This document shows, one piece after another, positions 43,871-53,726 of a stretch of DNA of 64,000 bases (position 1 is its first letter; each line of letters begins with the position of its first letter). Below the pieces are notes generated by a model. The model searched no databases and was not told the origin of the DNA. It saw only the letters and a program-made list of their open reading frames with translations. The position numbers and the translations under genes are program-made. The stretch covers positions 1 to 64,000 of the forward strand of contig CAYOQR010000006.1 in the NCBI GenBank assembly GCA_964406155.1, in the 5' to 3' direction. The DNA is from Dongia_B sp964406155 (GTDB lineage: Bacteria > Pseudomonadota > Alphaproteobacteria > Dongiales > Dongiaceae).

Positions 43871-45079
43871 ATGCTACATCGCATTAAGATAGACGCCTTC
43901 ACCCTGGCCCCTGAAACGGCCGAGGCCGCCCTTGGGCTCAAGAACGTTCCCAAGTTCACGCGCAATCAGATTAATCACCATACTGGTGGCCTAACCGCCG
44001 CCGTCCATCACTATGCCGACCGTCCTTCTAGCGACATCATCCTGGTGGAGGATGACGGCAATATCGATGAACTGAGCAAGCGCCTTGAGGCATTGGCACT
44101 GGTGGTCGAACCCGGTCGGAAGCTGATCGTCATCGGCGCGGTGAACGACATCGGCTTCTATCGCCGGATGCTGTCCCTCGGTGTTGCAGAGTATCTTGTC
44201 AGTCCGGCCTCGATCAACGATATCTTGACCGCGATCGAGCACATCACCCATGACCCGCGCGGCGCGAGCAAGGCCAGGCTGTTAAGCTTCCTGGGAGCGC
44301 GCGGCGGCGTCGGCAGCAGCACGATCGCCCAGAGTGTCGCCTGGTCGCTGGCTCACCGCCATAACCAGCGTACGATTCTGATCGATTTGGATCTAACCTT
44401 TGGCACGGCTGCCTTGGCTTTCAATGAGGAGCCCCGCCAGCCCTTGATCGAGGCTCTGGCCGATCCGCAACGCCTGGATCAGATTCTGTTGCAGCGCTTC
44501 ATGGTCGGGGGGGACGATCGTCTGCAGATACTGTCCACCAATGGCGCGATCCGACTCGCCGCTCCACCGAGCTTGGCGGCCGTGGAGAAACTGGTCGATC
44601 TGTCTCGCCAGATGGCCGACATGGTCGTGCTCGACTTCCCCCATCAATGGTCGCCGTGGCTGGAAGACCTTCTTATTCTCTCGGATGAGGTCGCCCTGGT
44701 TGCCATCCTTGATCTCGCCAATCTGCGGGATGCCAAGTATCTACTTGATCTTCTGCGGGTAAAACGCGGCGAAAACCGGGACCCGCGTCTGATCATCAAC
44801 AAATCGGATATGGTAAAGCGCAGCCGGCTGACCTTGCAGGATGTCGCGAAGGCCCTTCCCGTGAAGCCGTCCGTGACCATTCCCTTCGATCCGCTCGCTT
44901 TCGTCGAGGCGATAAACGAAGGCAAGACGCTGACGGAAAAAGCCAAGACTCATAAGGCCGCGACAGCAATGCACCTGTTGGCGGCCGACCTGGCTGGGTT
45001 GAAGATCCAGCCCATGCGGCGATCCTTCGCCTTGCCCTCATTGTTGAAGCGGCAATCCGTCAAGTCCGCAGGGGTGTAA
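43871..45079 (+). CDS. cpaE: CpaE/TadZ pilus-localisation ATPase
   Basis: A 402-residue ParA/MinD-like protein that positions the Tad machine at a cell pole. A degenerate receiver-like domain (about 50-135) precedes an ATPase domain with an atypical Walker A, GARGGVGSST (near 145), lacking the usual Lys as in other TadZ proteins. DLDLTFGTAAL (near 176) and DFPHQWSPW (near 255) follow. The C-terminal 30 residues are basic. GGAGG lies six bases before the ATG. Confidence 0.88.
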   Translation: MLHRIKIDAFTLAPETAEAALGLKNVPKFTRNQINHHTGGLTAAVHHYADRPSSDIILVEDDGNIDELSKRLEALALVVEPGRKLIVIGAVNDIGFYRRMLSLGVAEYLVSPASINDILTAIEHITHDPRGASKARLLSFLGARGGVGSSTIAQSVAWSLAHRHNQRTILIDLDLTFGTAALAFNEEPRQPLIEALADPQRLDQILLQRFMVGGDDRLQILSTNGAIRLAAPPSLAAVEKLVDLSRQMADMVVLDFPHQWSPWLEDLLILSDEVALVAILDLANLRDAKYLLDLLRVKRGENRDPRLIINKSDMVKRSRLTLQDVAKALPVKPSVTIPFDPLAFVEAINEGKTLTEKAKTHKAATAMHLLAADLAGLKIQPMRRSFALPSLLKRQSVKSAGV

Positions 45080-45085
45080 ACATCC

Positions 45086-46486
45086 ATGTTCGGCAAACGT
45101 GGCCTCGAACAATCACCGCAATCAAGCCAAGGCATTACAGCGGCGGCTTCGACGGAGCGTGCCTCCACTCCCGCATCGGCGGTCAAAGTAACCGCTGTTC
45201 GCCCCGCCGAACTGGATGGACGGCTGGCCGAGATCAAGGTTGGCGTCTTCAATGACCTGATATCCACCGTCGATCTGTCGGAACTTGCCAAACTCGACGC
45301 CGCCTCCATGCGCGAAGCGATCAACGATGTTGTGTCCGATATCGTTGCCGTCCGGAACCTCACGATCAGTGCCACCGAACAGCAGTTACTGATCACCGAT
45401 ATCTGCAATGACATTCTCGGCCTGGGGCCGTTGGAGCCGCTCGTCGCCCGGGATGACATCGCCGATATCATGGTGAACGGCCCCGACAAGGTTTATATCG
45501 AAGTCGACGGCAGGATCGAGCTGACGGACGTCAAGTTTCGCGACAATCAGCAACTGATGAATATCTGTCAGCGGATCGTCTCTGCGGTCGGTCGGCGGGT
45601 CGATGAAGCGAGTCCGATCTGCGATGCCCGTCTGCTCGATGGCTCGCGCGTCAACGTCATCGTACCGCCTCTGGCGATTGATGGCGCCACTCTGACGATT
45701 CGAAAATTCAAACGTGACCGCCTCACGCTTGACAAACTGATGCAGTTCGGCTCGATTTCACCGGCTGGTGCGCAACTTCTGCGCATCATCGGCCATTGCC
45801 GATTGAACGTCATTGTTTCCGGCGGTACGGGATCCGGTAAGACCACGTTGCTCAATTGCCTAACGCAATATATCGACGTCGGCGAACGTGTCGTCACCTG
45901 CGAGGACGCAGCGGAACTTCAACTGCAACAGCCACATGTCGTTCGCCTGGAAACCCGCCCGCCCAATCTGGAGGGTGTCGGCCAGGTAACGATGCGCGAT
46001 CTCGTCCGCAACTGTCTGCGTATGCGTCCCGAACGAATCATCGTCGGCGAAGTCCGCGGCCCCGAGGCCTTCGATCTTCTCCAAGCAATGAATACGGGTC
46101 ATGACGGATCGATGGGCACAATTCACGCCAATAATCCGCGCGAATGCATTTCCCGCATGGAAAACATGATTGCAATGGGTGGGTACAATCTTCCCGCCAA
46201 AACCGTACGGGAACATATCGCGGGCGCGGTTCAGATCATCATCCAGGCGGCGCGCCTCCGTGACGGGTCACGTAAGATCACGCATGTGACGGAAGTGCTG
46301 GGCATGGAGGGCGATGTTGTAACCCTTCAGGATCTTTTTGCGTTCGAGATCACTGGCGAAGATGCTGCCGGGCGAATCGTTGGTCGGCATCACTTTACTG
46401 GCCTGCGCCCCTCCTTCTGGGACCGGGCACGCTATTTTGGCAGGGAACGGGAGCTTTCGGAAATTCTGGAAAGTGGCGATGCTTGA
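45086..46486 (+). CDS. cpaF: CpaF/TadA pilus assembly ATPase
   Basis: A 466-residue secretion ATPase that powers Flp polymerisation. Walker A is GGTGSGKTT (near residue 246), the Asp box lies in ERVVTCEDAAELQL (near 268), Walker B in IIVGEVRGPEAFDLL (near 313) and the His box in GHDGSMGTIHANNPRE (near 335). The N-terminal 70 residues are variable and Ala/Ser-rich. It overlaps tadB by eight bases. No motif is missing. Confidence 0.93.
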   Translation: MFGKRGLEQSPQSSQGITAAASTERASTPASAVKVTAVRPAELDGRLAEIKVGVFNDLISTVDLSELAKLDAASMREAINDVVSDIVAVRNLTISATEQQLLITDICNDILGLGPLEPLVARDDIADIMVNGPDKVYIEVDGRIELTDVKFRDNQQLMNICQRIVSAVGRRVDEASPICDARLLDGSRVNVIVPPLAIDGATLTIRKFKRDRLTLDKLMQFGSISPAGAQLLRIIGHCRLNVIVSGGTGSGKTTLLNCLTQYIDVGERVVTCEDAAELQLQQPHVVRLETRPPNLEGVGQVTMRDLVRNCLRMRPERIIVGEVRGPEAFDLLQAMNTGHDGSMGTIHANNPRECISRMENMIAMGGYNLPAKTVREHIAGAVQIIIQAARLRDGSRKITHVTEVLGMEGDVVTLQDLFAFEITGEDAAGRIVGRHHFTGLRPSFWDRARYFGRERELSEILESGDA

Positions 46487-47474
46487 GTTCCTGGCCCATG
46501 TCCCGCCGCTGATCTTCGCGATCGTCGTGGCGCTGGTCCTGGTGCTGGGTTGTGTCGCGGCACTTCTCTTTGGATCCGCCTATGGCCCACAGGCACGGCT
46601 GCAGAAGCGGATTGCGAGCGTTGTCGGTGGCCCCGTCGAGAGTGACAAGAAGGCGCGCGGCAGTGGCGACAAGCGGCGTGGCGTGGAGGCCAAGCTACGT
46701 GAAATCGAAAGACTGAAGAAGAGCAAGCGAGGTTATCGCTTGCAAGAGGAACTGGTACAATCCGGCTTGTCGCTGTCTGCGCGCAATTTCATCCTGGTAT
46801 CAGTTGGTTTTGGGGCGGCCGCTTGCATCGTCTATATGATTCTCGGCCTTCCGATGATCGGAGTACCGCTGGTCGCCATCACCTGTATGCTTGGCATGCC
46901 GAAATTCTATCTGGGGTTTCGAGTCAAGCGACGCCTCAAGAAATTTACCTCATTATTCGCAGACGCGATCGATATCATTGTTCGGGGCGTCCGAACCGGC
47001 CTCACGGTGGGTGAATGCCTCGCAATCGTCGGGCGAGAAATGCCGGATCCAGTCGGCACGGAATTTCGCACGATGACCGAGGGCATCCGACTCGGCATGA
47101 CGCTGGAGGAATGCCTTAACCGGCTTTACCAGCGTGTCCCGATCACAGAGGTCCGGTTCTTTTCGATCGTTCTGGTCATGCAGCAATCGACCGGCGGCAA
47201 CCTCGCCGAGACACTGGAAAAACTCTCGGATGTTATCCGGTCGCGGAAACGCATGCGCGACAAGATTCAGGCATTGTCTGGCGAAGCTAAGGCTTCGGCA
47301 GGCATCGTCGGGTCACTGCCGGTGTTCGTCGCCCTCGCCTTATCCGTTGTTTCGCCCGACTACATTGCCGTACTCGCTACCACTGATGCCGGAAAGTGGT
47401 TGATCTTGGCCGGATTGATCTGGATGAGCATTGGGATATTCGTCATGGCTAAACTCATCCATTTCGACTATTGA
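46479..47474 (+). CDS. tadB: TadB inner-membrane platform protein
   Basis: A 331-residue T2SF-domain protein, half of the membrane platform of the Tad pilus. An N-terminal membrane helix is followed by a basic cytoplasmic stretch (residues 40-90), two central helices and the T2SF region with DAIDIIVRGVRTGLTVGECL near 165 and a C-terminal membrane pair. ATG 46479 overlaps cpaF, so the frame extending back to 46338 is discarded. Confidence 0.9.
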   Translation: MLEFLAHVPPLIFAIVVALVLVLGCVAALLFGSAYGPQARLQKRIASVVGGPVESDKKARGSGDKRRGVEAKLREIERLKKSKRGYRLQEELVQSGLSLSARNFILVSVGFGAAACIVYMILGLPMIGVPLVAITCMLGMPKFYLGFRVKRRLKKFTSLFADAIDIIVRGVRTGLTVGECLAIVGREMPDPVGTEFRTMTEGIRLGMTLEECLNRLYQRVPITEVRFFSIVLVMQQSTGGNLAETLEKLSDVIRSRKRMRDKIQALSGEAKASAGIVGSLPVFVALALSVVSPDYIAVLATTDAGKWLILAGLIWMSIGIFVMAKLIHFDY

Positions 47475-47481
47475 GGCTAAC

Positions 47482-48438
47482 GTGAAATTTGATATCGAAT
47501 CCTTGATCATGGGCTTTGCCGCACTGGCAGCTTTTGGATCTATTCTCGCTGTAGGCCTTCCATTCCTACGTGGTGAGCGCTTCGAATCACGCCTTAGGAC
47601 AATCAACAATCGTCGTCAGGAGTTGTCGACACAACGGCGGGAGTCATTTAACACCCGGAACAAACTCAAGCTCGGAGACGGGTCGAAATGGAAACATCTC
47701 GCCATCCGTGGGTTTCGACTGCAGGATCTGCTGGAAGCGAAAGAACTGCGCCAGCAGCTCGCTCGCGCCGGCCGCCGAGGGCAACGCGCCGTCGTCAACT
47801 TTGTCTTTACTCGTGTTGCGGCTCCCATCGGCGCTCTCATCGGCTCGCTGCTCTATACGTCGATCGTTCTCTCAGGCAAGCCTTTTCTGACGCGCATGTT
47901 CATCGTCCTAGTCGTGACGACGATTGGCAATTACCTACCAGTATTGTTGCTGAAAAATGCCGTTACGAAGCGACAGCAGAAACTGCAGCGCGCTTATCCA
48001 GATGCCTTGGATCTAGTTGTCATTTGTGTCGAATCCGGCATGTCCGTTGAAGCCGCTTTCAACAAGGTGACCGAGCAGATGATGGAGGGAGCGCCAGAAG
48101 TTGCGGAGGAATTCGGGTTGACCACCGCTGAACTGGCCTTCCTCAGCGACCGTCGCCAAGCGTTCGATAATCTGGCCGAGCGGACGGGATTGCCAGCCTT
48201 CAAATCACTCAGCACGACGTTGCAGCAATCGGAAAAATACGGCACGCCGATCGCCGTCGGCCTGCGCGTCCTTGGCAAGGAAAGTCGGGAGTCGCGGATG
48301 GCAGCGGCAGAAAAGAAGGCCGCGGCATTGCCGCCAAAGCTCACCGTGCCGATGATCCTGTTTTTTCTACCAGTCCTTTTTATCGTCATCGGCGGTCCAG
48401 CGGTCATTCAGGTCATGGCCACGCTGTCGCATCATTGA
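47482..48438 (+). CDS. tadC: TadC inner-membrane platform protein
   Basis: A 318-residue T2SF-domain partner of TadB. A membrane helix starts at once (LIMGFAALAAFGSILAVGL), followed by a basic region, two helices and the conserved DALDLVVICVESGMSVEAAF near residue 175, plus a C-terminal membrane segment (VPMILFFLPVLFIVIGG). GTG 47482 follows the tadB stop by seven bases; ATG 47509 is an alternative. Its 3' end overlaps tadD on the other strand by seven bases. Confidence 0.9.
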   Translation: MKFDIESLIMGFAALAAFGSILAVGLPFLRGERFESRLRTINNRRQELSTQRRESFNTRNKLKLGDGSKWKHLAIRGFRLQDLLEAKELRQQLARAGRRGQRAVVNFVFTRVAAPIGALIGSLLYTSIVLSGKPFLTRMFIVLVVTTIGNYLPVLLLKNAVTKRQQKLQRAYPDALDLVVICVESGMSVEAAFNKVTEQMMEGAPEVAEEFGLTTAELAFLSDRRQAFDNLAERTGLPAFKSLSTTLQQSEKYGTPIAVGLRVLGKESRESRMAAAEKKAAALPPKLTVPMILFFLPVLFIVIGGPAVIQVMATLSHH

Positions 48439-49283
48439 TCGCCACTAACATGCTCGGCATTACTGGGGCTGAAGCCGCGATAGTACTCGATATTATTCTG
48501 GGCCATCTCAGGCGGCAGGTCGTTGCGGATCAGCCGGGCGGCACCATCCTGGTCACCCTTAAACGCTAAGAGAAGGGCCATGTTCTGGCGTGTCTGCGCC
48601 ATAGCTGTTGGTTGGTTCATGGCGGTCTGCAAGGCCGCGATCGCCGCGTCAAGCTGGCCAGCCTGCGCCAAAGAGAGGGCATAGTTGTTGAGCAGATTTG
48701 GGTCGTTAGGAGCGATCTTCAAACCAGCCTGATAGATTTCCTGCGCGCGCTTATAGTCGCCCTGCATGTCGAAGGCGACACCCAGGGCAGAATAAGCCTG
48801 CCAGTCACCGGGATTCTGCTGGCGGGCATGCTCCAGTGCGGGAATGGCGAGATTCAACTGGTCTGCCGCGAGGTAGTCCTTGCCAAGCTCAAGCGTGAGC
48901 GTTGGATGGGCTTCGGCGCCAAGTTTGGGCAAGACCCCATTTATGACAGCCGCAGCCTGCTGCGGTGCGCCGGAGAAACGCAGATTCCTCGCTACGGCAA
49001 TCAACAAATCTTTGTCATCCGGATGCTTCTGCAACAGAACAGCATAATGTTGTGCTGCCTCGCTGTAATTGAACGAGGCTTCAGCCGCCTCGGCTGCCTT
49101 ACGTACTGTTGGCTCCACATCCCCTTCTTTGATCTTCTCGCTACCTTCCGGTGCCGGAGTTTCAAGACCCAGATTCGCTGCCATGCTTTGCTGTGGCAAG
49201 CTGGACATGCTTGTCGTGGTGCAGCCAGCCAGCAAACAACCGGCACCGATCGCAATTGCCACACCATACAGGCTCTGTCGCAT
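48432..49283 (-). CDS. tadD: TadD-like TPR lipoprotein
   Basis: A 283-residue outer-membrane lipoprotein with a lipobox LLAGC at about residue 21 and several tetratricopeptide repeats from about 80 to 240 (YAVLLQKHPDDKDLL, YSALGVAFDMQGDYKRAQEI, NYALSLAQAGQLDAAIAAL). TadD is needed for secretin multimerisation in Tad systems. Unusually it converges on tadC rather than following it, and it starts opposite the gene at 49397. Confidence 0.88.
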   Translation of the reverse strand: MRQSLYGVAIAIGAGCLLAGCTTTSMSSLPQQSMAANLGLETPAPEGSEKIKEGDVEPTVRKAAEAAEASFNYSEAAQHYAVLLQKHPDDKDLLIAVARNLRFSGAPQQAAAVINGVLPKLGAEAHPTLTLELGKDYLAADQLNLAIPALEHARQQNPGDWQAYSALGVAFDMQGDYKRAQEIYQAGLKIAPNDPNLLNNYALSLAQAGQLDAAIAALQTAMNQPTAMAQTRQNMALLLAFKGDQDGAARLIRNDLPPEMAQNNIEYYRGFSPSNAEHVSGDQ

Positions 49284-49396
49284 TTTTCCTCACAGTTGGT
49301 CGATTAACGAGAGATTCACCAAATCAGCTTAACTTTGGTGATAATTGTTGGCTGCTTCAACCAAAGTCGGGCCTCGCACCAGTATTCTGGGATGCT

Positions 49397-49972
49397 ATGA
49401 TGAATAATTTCTTTATAGGGACAGCTCGTTACTTGAAATTCATTGGCGTCAGCCTGACCATAGTCTTAGCCGCGATGAGTGCTGCCGAGGCGGCACCCAT
49501 TCTCTCCATCGATCTTAACAGCGCCCGTCCACTGCAACTTAAGACTCCAGCGAAGGATGTCATCGTCGCCAATCCATCTGTCGCCGATGTGGCATTGCAA
49601 TCGCCGGACCATCTGGTGATCATCGGCAAGCAACCGGGCCGCACCTCGCTGATCATTATGGATGCCAATCAGAAGATTATCCTAAACCAGATGGTGATCG
49701 TGACGGAGGGCGACAGTGCGACGGTAAGCGTCTATGGCCCACGGGGCGGCACAATGAAACAGGATAACTATGCCTGTGCCTATCATTGTACATTGGTTCC
49801 CGGGACCGACAGCGGTGGCGCAAGTGCCGGTGGTGGAATGAATATCATCTCGGGCTCGCCCGGCAATTTGACGATGACCGGTAACTTCACTGCAACGCGG
49901 CCATTGCCGCCGGCCCCCTCCCCCCCACCAGCATCAGCAAACAACTCATCCTCCACTGCTTACGGTCAATAG
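49397..49972 (+). CDS. Stand-alone CpaC N-terminal-domain protein
   Basis: A 191-residue exported protein with signal peptide (about 1-33). Residues 36-105 (PAKDVIVANPSVADVALQSP, then HLVIIGKQPGRTSLIIMD) match the pilus N-terminal domain of CpaC (DVIVGNPDIADIIVRSQNQI). The secretin domain is absent. The C-terminal half is Gly/Pro/Asn-rich and ends with a Ser/Thr tail. Such stand-alone domains near tad loci may line the periplasmic vestibule or compete with CpaC. Two adjacent ATG codons start it, and the frame opening at 49151 overlaps tadD. Confidence 0.8.
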   Translation: MMNNFFIGTARYLKFIGVSLTIVLAAMSAAEAAPILSIDLNSARPLQLKTPAKDVIVANPSVADVALQSPDHLVIIGKQPGRTSLIIMDANQKIILNQMVIVTEGDSATVSVYGPRGGTMKQDNYACAYHCTLVPGTDSGGASAGGGMNIISGSPGNLTMTGNFTATRPLPPAPSPPPASANNSSSTAYGQ

Positions 49973-50089
49973 AGGAAAAACCTAGCTTTGTGTATCAGAT
50001 GAAGATCAAAGAAGGTCGGTCGGACTGATGCCGTTCCCGTCGATGACCGTTCCTATTCGCTGCGATTTATCTGAAGGCGAATTTCGCCC

Positions 50090-51094
50090 ATGAGAAATAA
50101 ATTCTGCTGGCGGCTGATTCGGCGATTGAGACCAAGCCCACGTATCGCCTGGATAATGAAAGGCACGCTATCGGCCTCTCTCATCTGCTATATCTTTACA
50201 CGAATCGATCATGCCACCACTTGGCGTCAGGTGCAGTCAGTTACCTGGGAATGGGTTCTCCTCGCCGGTATTGCGCAGATACTGCAGATGCTGATTGGTG
50301 GCCTGCGTTGGCACTTCGTCCTGAGCTTCATCGGTGCCTCCCTATCGCTGCGCTTATGTACCGTTATTTTCTATATCGGCACCTTTTTCAACCTTGTTAT
50401 CCCTGGCGCTATCGGAGGAGATGGCTATCGTATTTGGTGCGCCAGCCGACACGACGTTAATTTCAATCAAGCGTTCAACAGCGTCATACTGGACCGAATT
50501 GCCACCGTGCTGATGCTGCTACTGTTGATCACCCTCATGCAGCCAGTATTTTCAATAGAGATCGGATCCATGCCAGCAAGCTGGGTTTTTCCGCTCCTGA
50601 CCGGCGGCACGCTGCTCGCCCTGGTGATGCTGATGAACTTCCATCGGCTTCCGGCCTCCCTGCCACATGCCCCTGTCACACAGGGGATCGCCGCTCTCGC
50701 CCTGGATACGCAGCGGATCTTTCTTCGCCCCATCCCCACCTTCCTTGTCCTGTTCTGGGCTTTCATTGGTCACGTCAACTTAGCCCTGGTCGCATGGCTG
50801 ATTGCTCTCGGATTACATCTTCCGGTGACATTGCTTGACTGCCTCATCTTGATTCCACCGGTCATTCTACTGACCACCTTGCCGATCTCGATTGCCGGCT
50901 GGGGGATACGGGAGGGAGCCATGGTAACCGCCTTGCATCTGGTCAGCATCGACAGCGCGTCAGCCCTGCTTCTCTCCATCCTGATGGGAATCGTCGGCAC
51001 CCTGGTGTCAATACCCGGTGGCATCGTCTGGCTGGTCACCCATCCTGGTCGGCGTTCCGAGCTAGATAAAATTAACCACTGTCCCTCACACTAA
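50090..51094 (+). CDS. YbhN/AglD-like flippase-family membrane protein
   Basis: A 334-residue polytopic membrane protein of the UPF0104/LPG_synthase_TM family (about eight membrane segments), related to the flippase domain of MprF and to AglD. Patterns include NLVIPGAIGGDGYRIWCASR near residue 105 and a Gly-rich GWGIREGAMVTAL near 275. Members move lipid or polyprenyl-linked substrates across the membrane. It opens a run of envelope-polymer genes after the tad locus and is the first of two such proteins here. Confidence 0.82.
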   Translation: MRNKFCWRLIRRLRPSPRIAWIMKGTLSASLICYIFTRIDHATTWRQVQSVTWEWVLLAGIAQILQMLIGGLRWHFVLSFIGASLSLRLCTVIFYIGTFFNLVIPGAIGGDGYRIWCASRHDVNFNQAFNSVILDRIATVLMLLLLITLMQPVFSIEIGSMPASWVFPLLTGGTLLALVMLMNFHRLPASLPHAPVTQGIAALALDTQRIFLRPIPTFLVLFWAFIGHVNLALVAWLIALGLHLPVTLLDCLILIPPVILLTTLPISIAGWGIREGAMVTALHLVSIDSASALLLSILMGIVGTLVSIPGGIVWLVTHPGRRSELDKINHCPSH

Positions 51095-51151
51095 GCCTTC
51101 CTGACATGCCAGGGTCTCCTGCCTCATGGCATATCGACCAGCGAGCATAGA

Positions 51152-52948
51152 ATGGCCCAGCTCACGACCCCGTCCCCACCCGATTTCCTGGACCGTCTTT
51201 TTCAGTCCTTTTCTCGTTCGCTCTGGATGACAAGTGAGAGAACGAAGCGCCCCCTGATCTTGGCGTTAGTGATCGTCATTTTCTTCACGCTCCTTCTCGT
51301 TCTATCGCCAACCATCCTGATCGCCGATTATACCTATGATTCCTTCATCCCGCTGGATGGCGCCTGGCGCATGATGAACGGCCAATGGCCGCATCTCGAT
51401 TTCTACACGCCGATTGGCGATCTCTATTATGTGACACTTGGGATCGCCGCCCGGCTGCGTGGCATCCATCCGCAGCTTATCCTGTGGCAGGGCGTTATAT
51501 TGCTGCCATTCGCCGTCTTTGCCAGCGTGCTTGCAAGCCACGACCGCCTCCCCAATAGCCTGAGAGCTTTTCTCATTGTCCTGGTTGGTTTGCTTGCAAT
51601 ATCACCGGCCCGCTTTGACGACCCTAGCAGCATTAGTTTTCTGGCAACATACAATCGGCACAGTTGGACGCTGATCATTCCCTTGATGATTGCGGCGTTG
51701 CTCCAGCCACAGCACGCGCCTAATAGGCGCTGGTGTGTCGAGGCGATGACAATGTGGGTGATTGTACTGGCCCTCACCTATCTGAAAATTACCTTTGCGT
51801 TCGCTTCAGTTGGTATTCTCCTACTTTCAGCAGTAATCGTTCCTGCCAATCGACGATCCTGCATAACGGCCCTATGTGGTGCTCTTCTTACCCTGCTAAT
51901 CCTGACGATCATTAGTCCCGTCAATCGCGCATATTGGGCCGATCTGCAGAGAGCGGCAGCGGCGGCACCGATCGACACGAGCAGTATAGACCCCTTTCGG
52001 CTCTTTAAACTCAAGTCCGACATTATGGCCGGATGGATCTATTTCTTCCTGCCAGTAACGTTTGCCGTTTGGCTTGGTCGCACCTCCCGAGATCAGGCGG
52101 AACGCAGAAACGGAGATCGAATACTTCTGGCGACACTCATTACATCCGGTGCTAATTTCGGACTAGCATGGCAGAACTATGATAGCGCCATGCCGGCTCA
52201 GATCGTCGCCCTGGCGATCACATTTTCCGGCTTCCGGCAACGCACGCTCGCGCGGAATTCCAACCTGTATGCAGGCCACACGCCGCCGTTTCTAAGCCCT
52301 AGCACGATCCATGATAGAGACCGAATTCCCGTTACACTGGCCGCAATCTGCCTAGTGGTGATGATGGGCGCCGGCATCCTACGGGATGCAATCGCGATCA
52401 TCAAACATACGGAGACCAGTGTATTTGGCGTCACCCAACCGATCTCAACACTGTCTCCCGCCCTGCAGGGATTACACGTTCCGCGCGACAACCATCCTTC
52501 AATCATTGGAGATATTCTTAACGGTCGAATAGGACCCGACTTATATACATCCAGGTCGAGTGTTACTTGGCACAACGATTTACCGGCCATCATCGACGAT
52601 GGCTGGCGTTTATTTCAAGCGCATCGACCAACCAACCCTCATGTCGCCACCCTCGGATTCAGTCCGATCATGTCCTATATCACGCAGACGACGCCACCGA
52701 AACACGTACCAGCCTGGATAGATCAGGACAGGACGATCGGGCTGCGAGCCCCTATCATCCCCGAGACAACCTTTGACGACACCAATGTCATCATGATTCT
52801 TAAGCTGCACGATCACGAAATACCGCTGAACATGGTCAAGGCTTATCTCATGGTAAATTTCAAGATCGCCGGAGAGACGCCGATTTGGCAGATGTGGGTT
52901 AGGACGACAGCATTAGCACCTTCGACCGGATCCAGCGTCGGAAACTAA
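51152..52948 (+). CDS. GT-C-like polytopic membrane protein
   Basis: A 598-residue protein with about ten membrane segments and a 190-residue C-terminal soluble region. The first extracytoplasmic loop has DSFIPLDGAWRMMNGQWPHL (acidic residue, aromatics), typical of GT-C glycosyltransferases that use polyprenyl-phosphate sugars. No specific family can be named. It lies five bases before a nucleotidyltransferase gene and after a flippase-like gene, which fits an envelope glycosylation role. Confidence 0.65.
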   Translation: MAQLTTPSPPDFLDRLFQSFSRSLWMTSERTKRPLILALVIVIFFTLLLVLSPTILIADYTYDSFIPLDGAWRMMNGQWPHLDFYTPIGDLYYVTLGIAARLRGIHPQLILWQGVILLPFAVFASVLASHDRLPNSLRAFLIVLVGLLAISPARFDDPSSISFLATYNRHSWTLIIPLMIAALLQPQHAPNRRWCVEAMTMWVIVLALTYLKITFAFASVGILLLSAVIVPANRRSCITALCGALLTLLILTIISPVNRAYWADLQRAAAAAPIDTSSIDPFRLFKLKSDIMAGWIYFFLPVTFAVWLGRTSRDQAERRNGDRILLATLITSGANFGLAWQNYDSAMPAQIVALAITFSGFRQRTLARNSNLYAGHTPPFLSPSTIHDRDRIPVTLAAICLVVMMGAGILRDAIAIIKHTETSVFGVTQPISTLSPALQGLHVPRDNHPSIIGDILNGRIGPDLYTSRSSVTWHNDLPAIIDDGWRLFQAHRPTNPHVATLGFSPIMSYITQTTPPKHVPAWIDQDRTIGLRAPIIPETTFDDTNVIMILKLHDHEIPLNMVKAYLMVNFKIAGETPIWQMWVRTTALAPSTGSSVGN

Positions 52949-52952
52949 CTCA

Positions 52953-53693
52953 ATGGCCACACAAATCGTCATCACGATGGCGGGCTTCGGTCGGCGTTTT
53001 CTAGATGCAGGCTACAACCTGCCGAAATACCGTATCGCAGCACATGGAAAGAGTCTCTTCACTTGGTCTCTCTCCAGCCTTCAATCTTTTATCGACACCG
53101 GTGCCTCGGTCCTGTTCATTGCCCGGCAAGCCGATGGATGCCGTCCTTTCATTGAAGGCGAGCTGGCAGCTCTAAATGTCCACAACTGGGATCTGTTGGA
53201 GCTGGATGCCCCGACTGACGGCCAAGCGACGACCGCATTGCTGGCAGCGCCAAGACTCCAGGCAGACTGTCCGCTGCTTGTCTATAACATCGACACCTAT
53301 GTCGAAGCCCGGGCCCTGCCTGCTTCTTCGGTCCGTGGCGACGGATGGCTACCCTGCTTTCCCGGCGGTGGCGACGGATGGAGTTTCGCCCGCCTGGATG
53401 AGCAAACGGGCCGCGTCGTGGAAGTGCGCGAGAAGAAAAGGGTCTCCAGTCACGCCACGATCGGTCTCTACTGGTTTTCTTCCTTTCGCCTCTACGCCGA
53501 TCTATATCGCCATTACTATACTGACAACAGGCTACTCGACGCTGGGGAGCGTTACATCGCTCCGATCTATAATCAGCTCATCGCCGATGGCGGCAATGTC
53601 TATATATCCGAGATTCCATTCGAGGCCGTTTATCCCCTCGGCACTCCCGTCGAGGTAAGAGAGTTCGTGGCAAGTCCGCCTCCCTTCTCGTAA
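52953..53693 (+). CDS. NTP-transferase-fold nucleotidyltransferase
   Basis: A 246-residue cytoplasmic protein of the NTP_transferase superfamily. The N-terminus MATQIVITMAGFGRRFLDAG carries a Gly-x-Gly-x-Arg-Phe variant of the GGxGTRL nucleotide-binding loop, followed by a Pro-Lys site in NLPKYRIAAHGK. Acidic metal ligands are likely in YNIDTYV near residue 112. Members activate sugar 1-phosphates or phosphocholine-like groups. It is coupled closely to the GT-C-like gene and converges with a kinase fusion gene. Confidence 0.75.
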   Translation: MATQIVITMAGFGRRFLDAGYNLPKYRIAAHGKSLFTWSLSSLQSFIDTGASVLFIARQADGCRPFIEGELAALNVHNWDLLELDAPTDGQATTALLAAPRLQADCPLLVYNIDTYVEARALPASSVRGDGWLPCFPGGGDGWSFARLDEQTGRVVEVREKKRVSSHATIGLYWFSSFRLYADLYRHYYTDNRLLDAGERYIAPIYNQLIADGGNVYISEIPFEAVYPLGTPVEVREFVASPPPFS

Positions 53694-53726
53694 CGACGGT
53701 CACCGTCAGATGCGGGTAGGTGCCGG

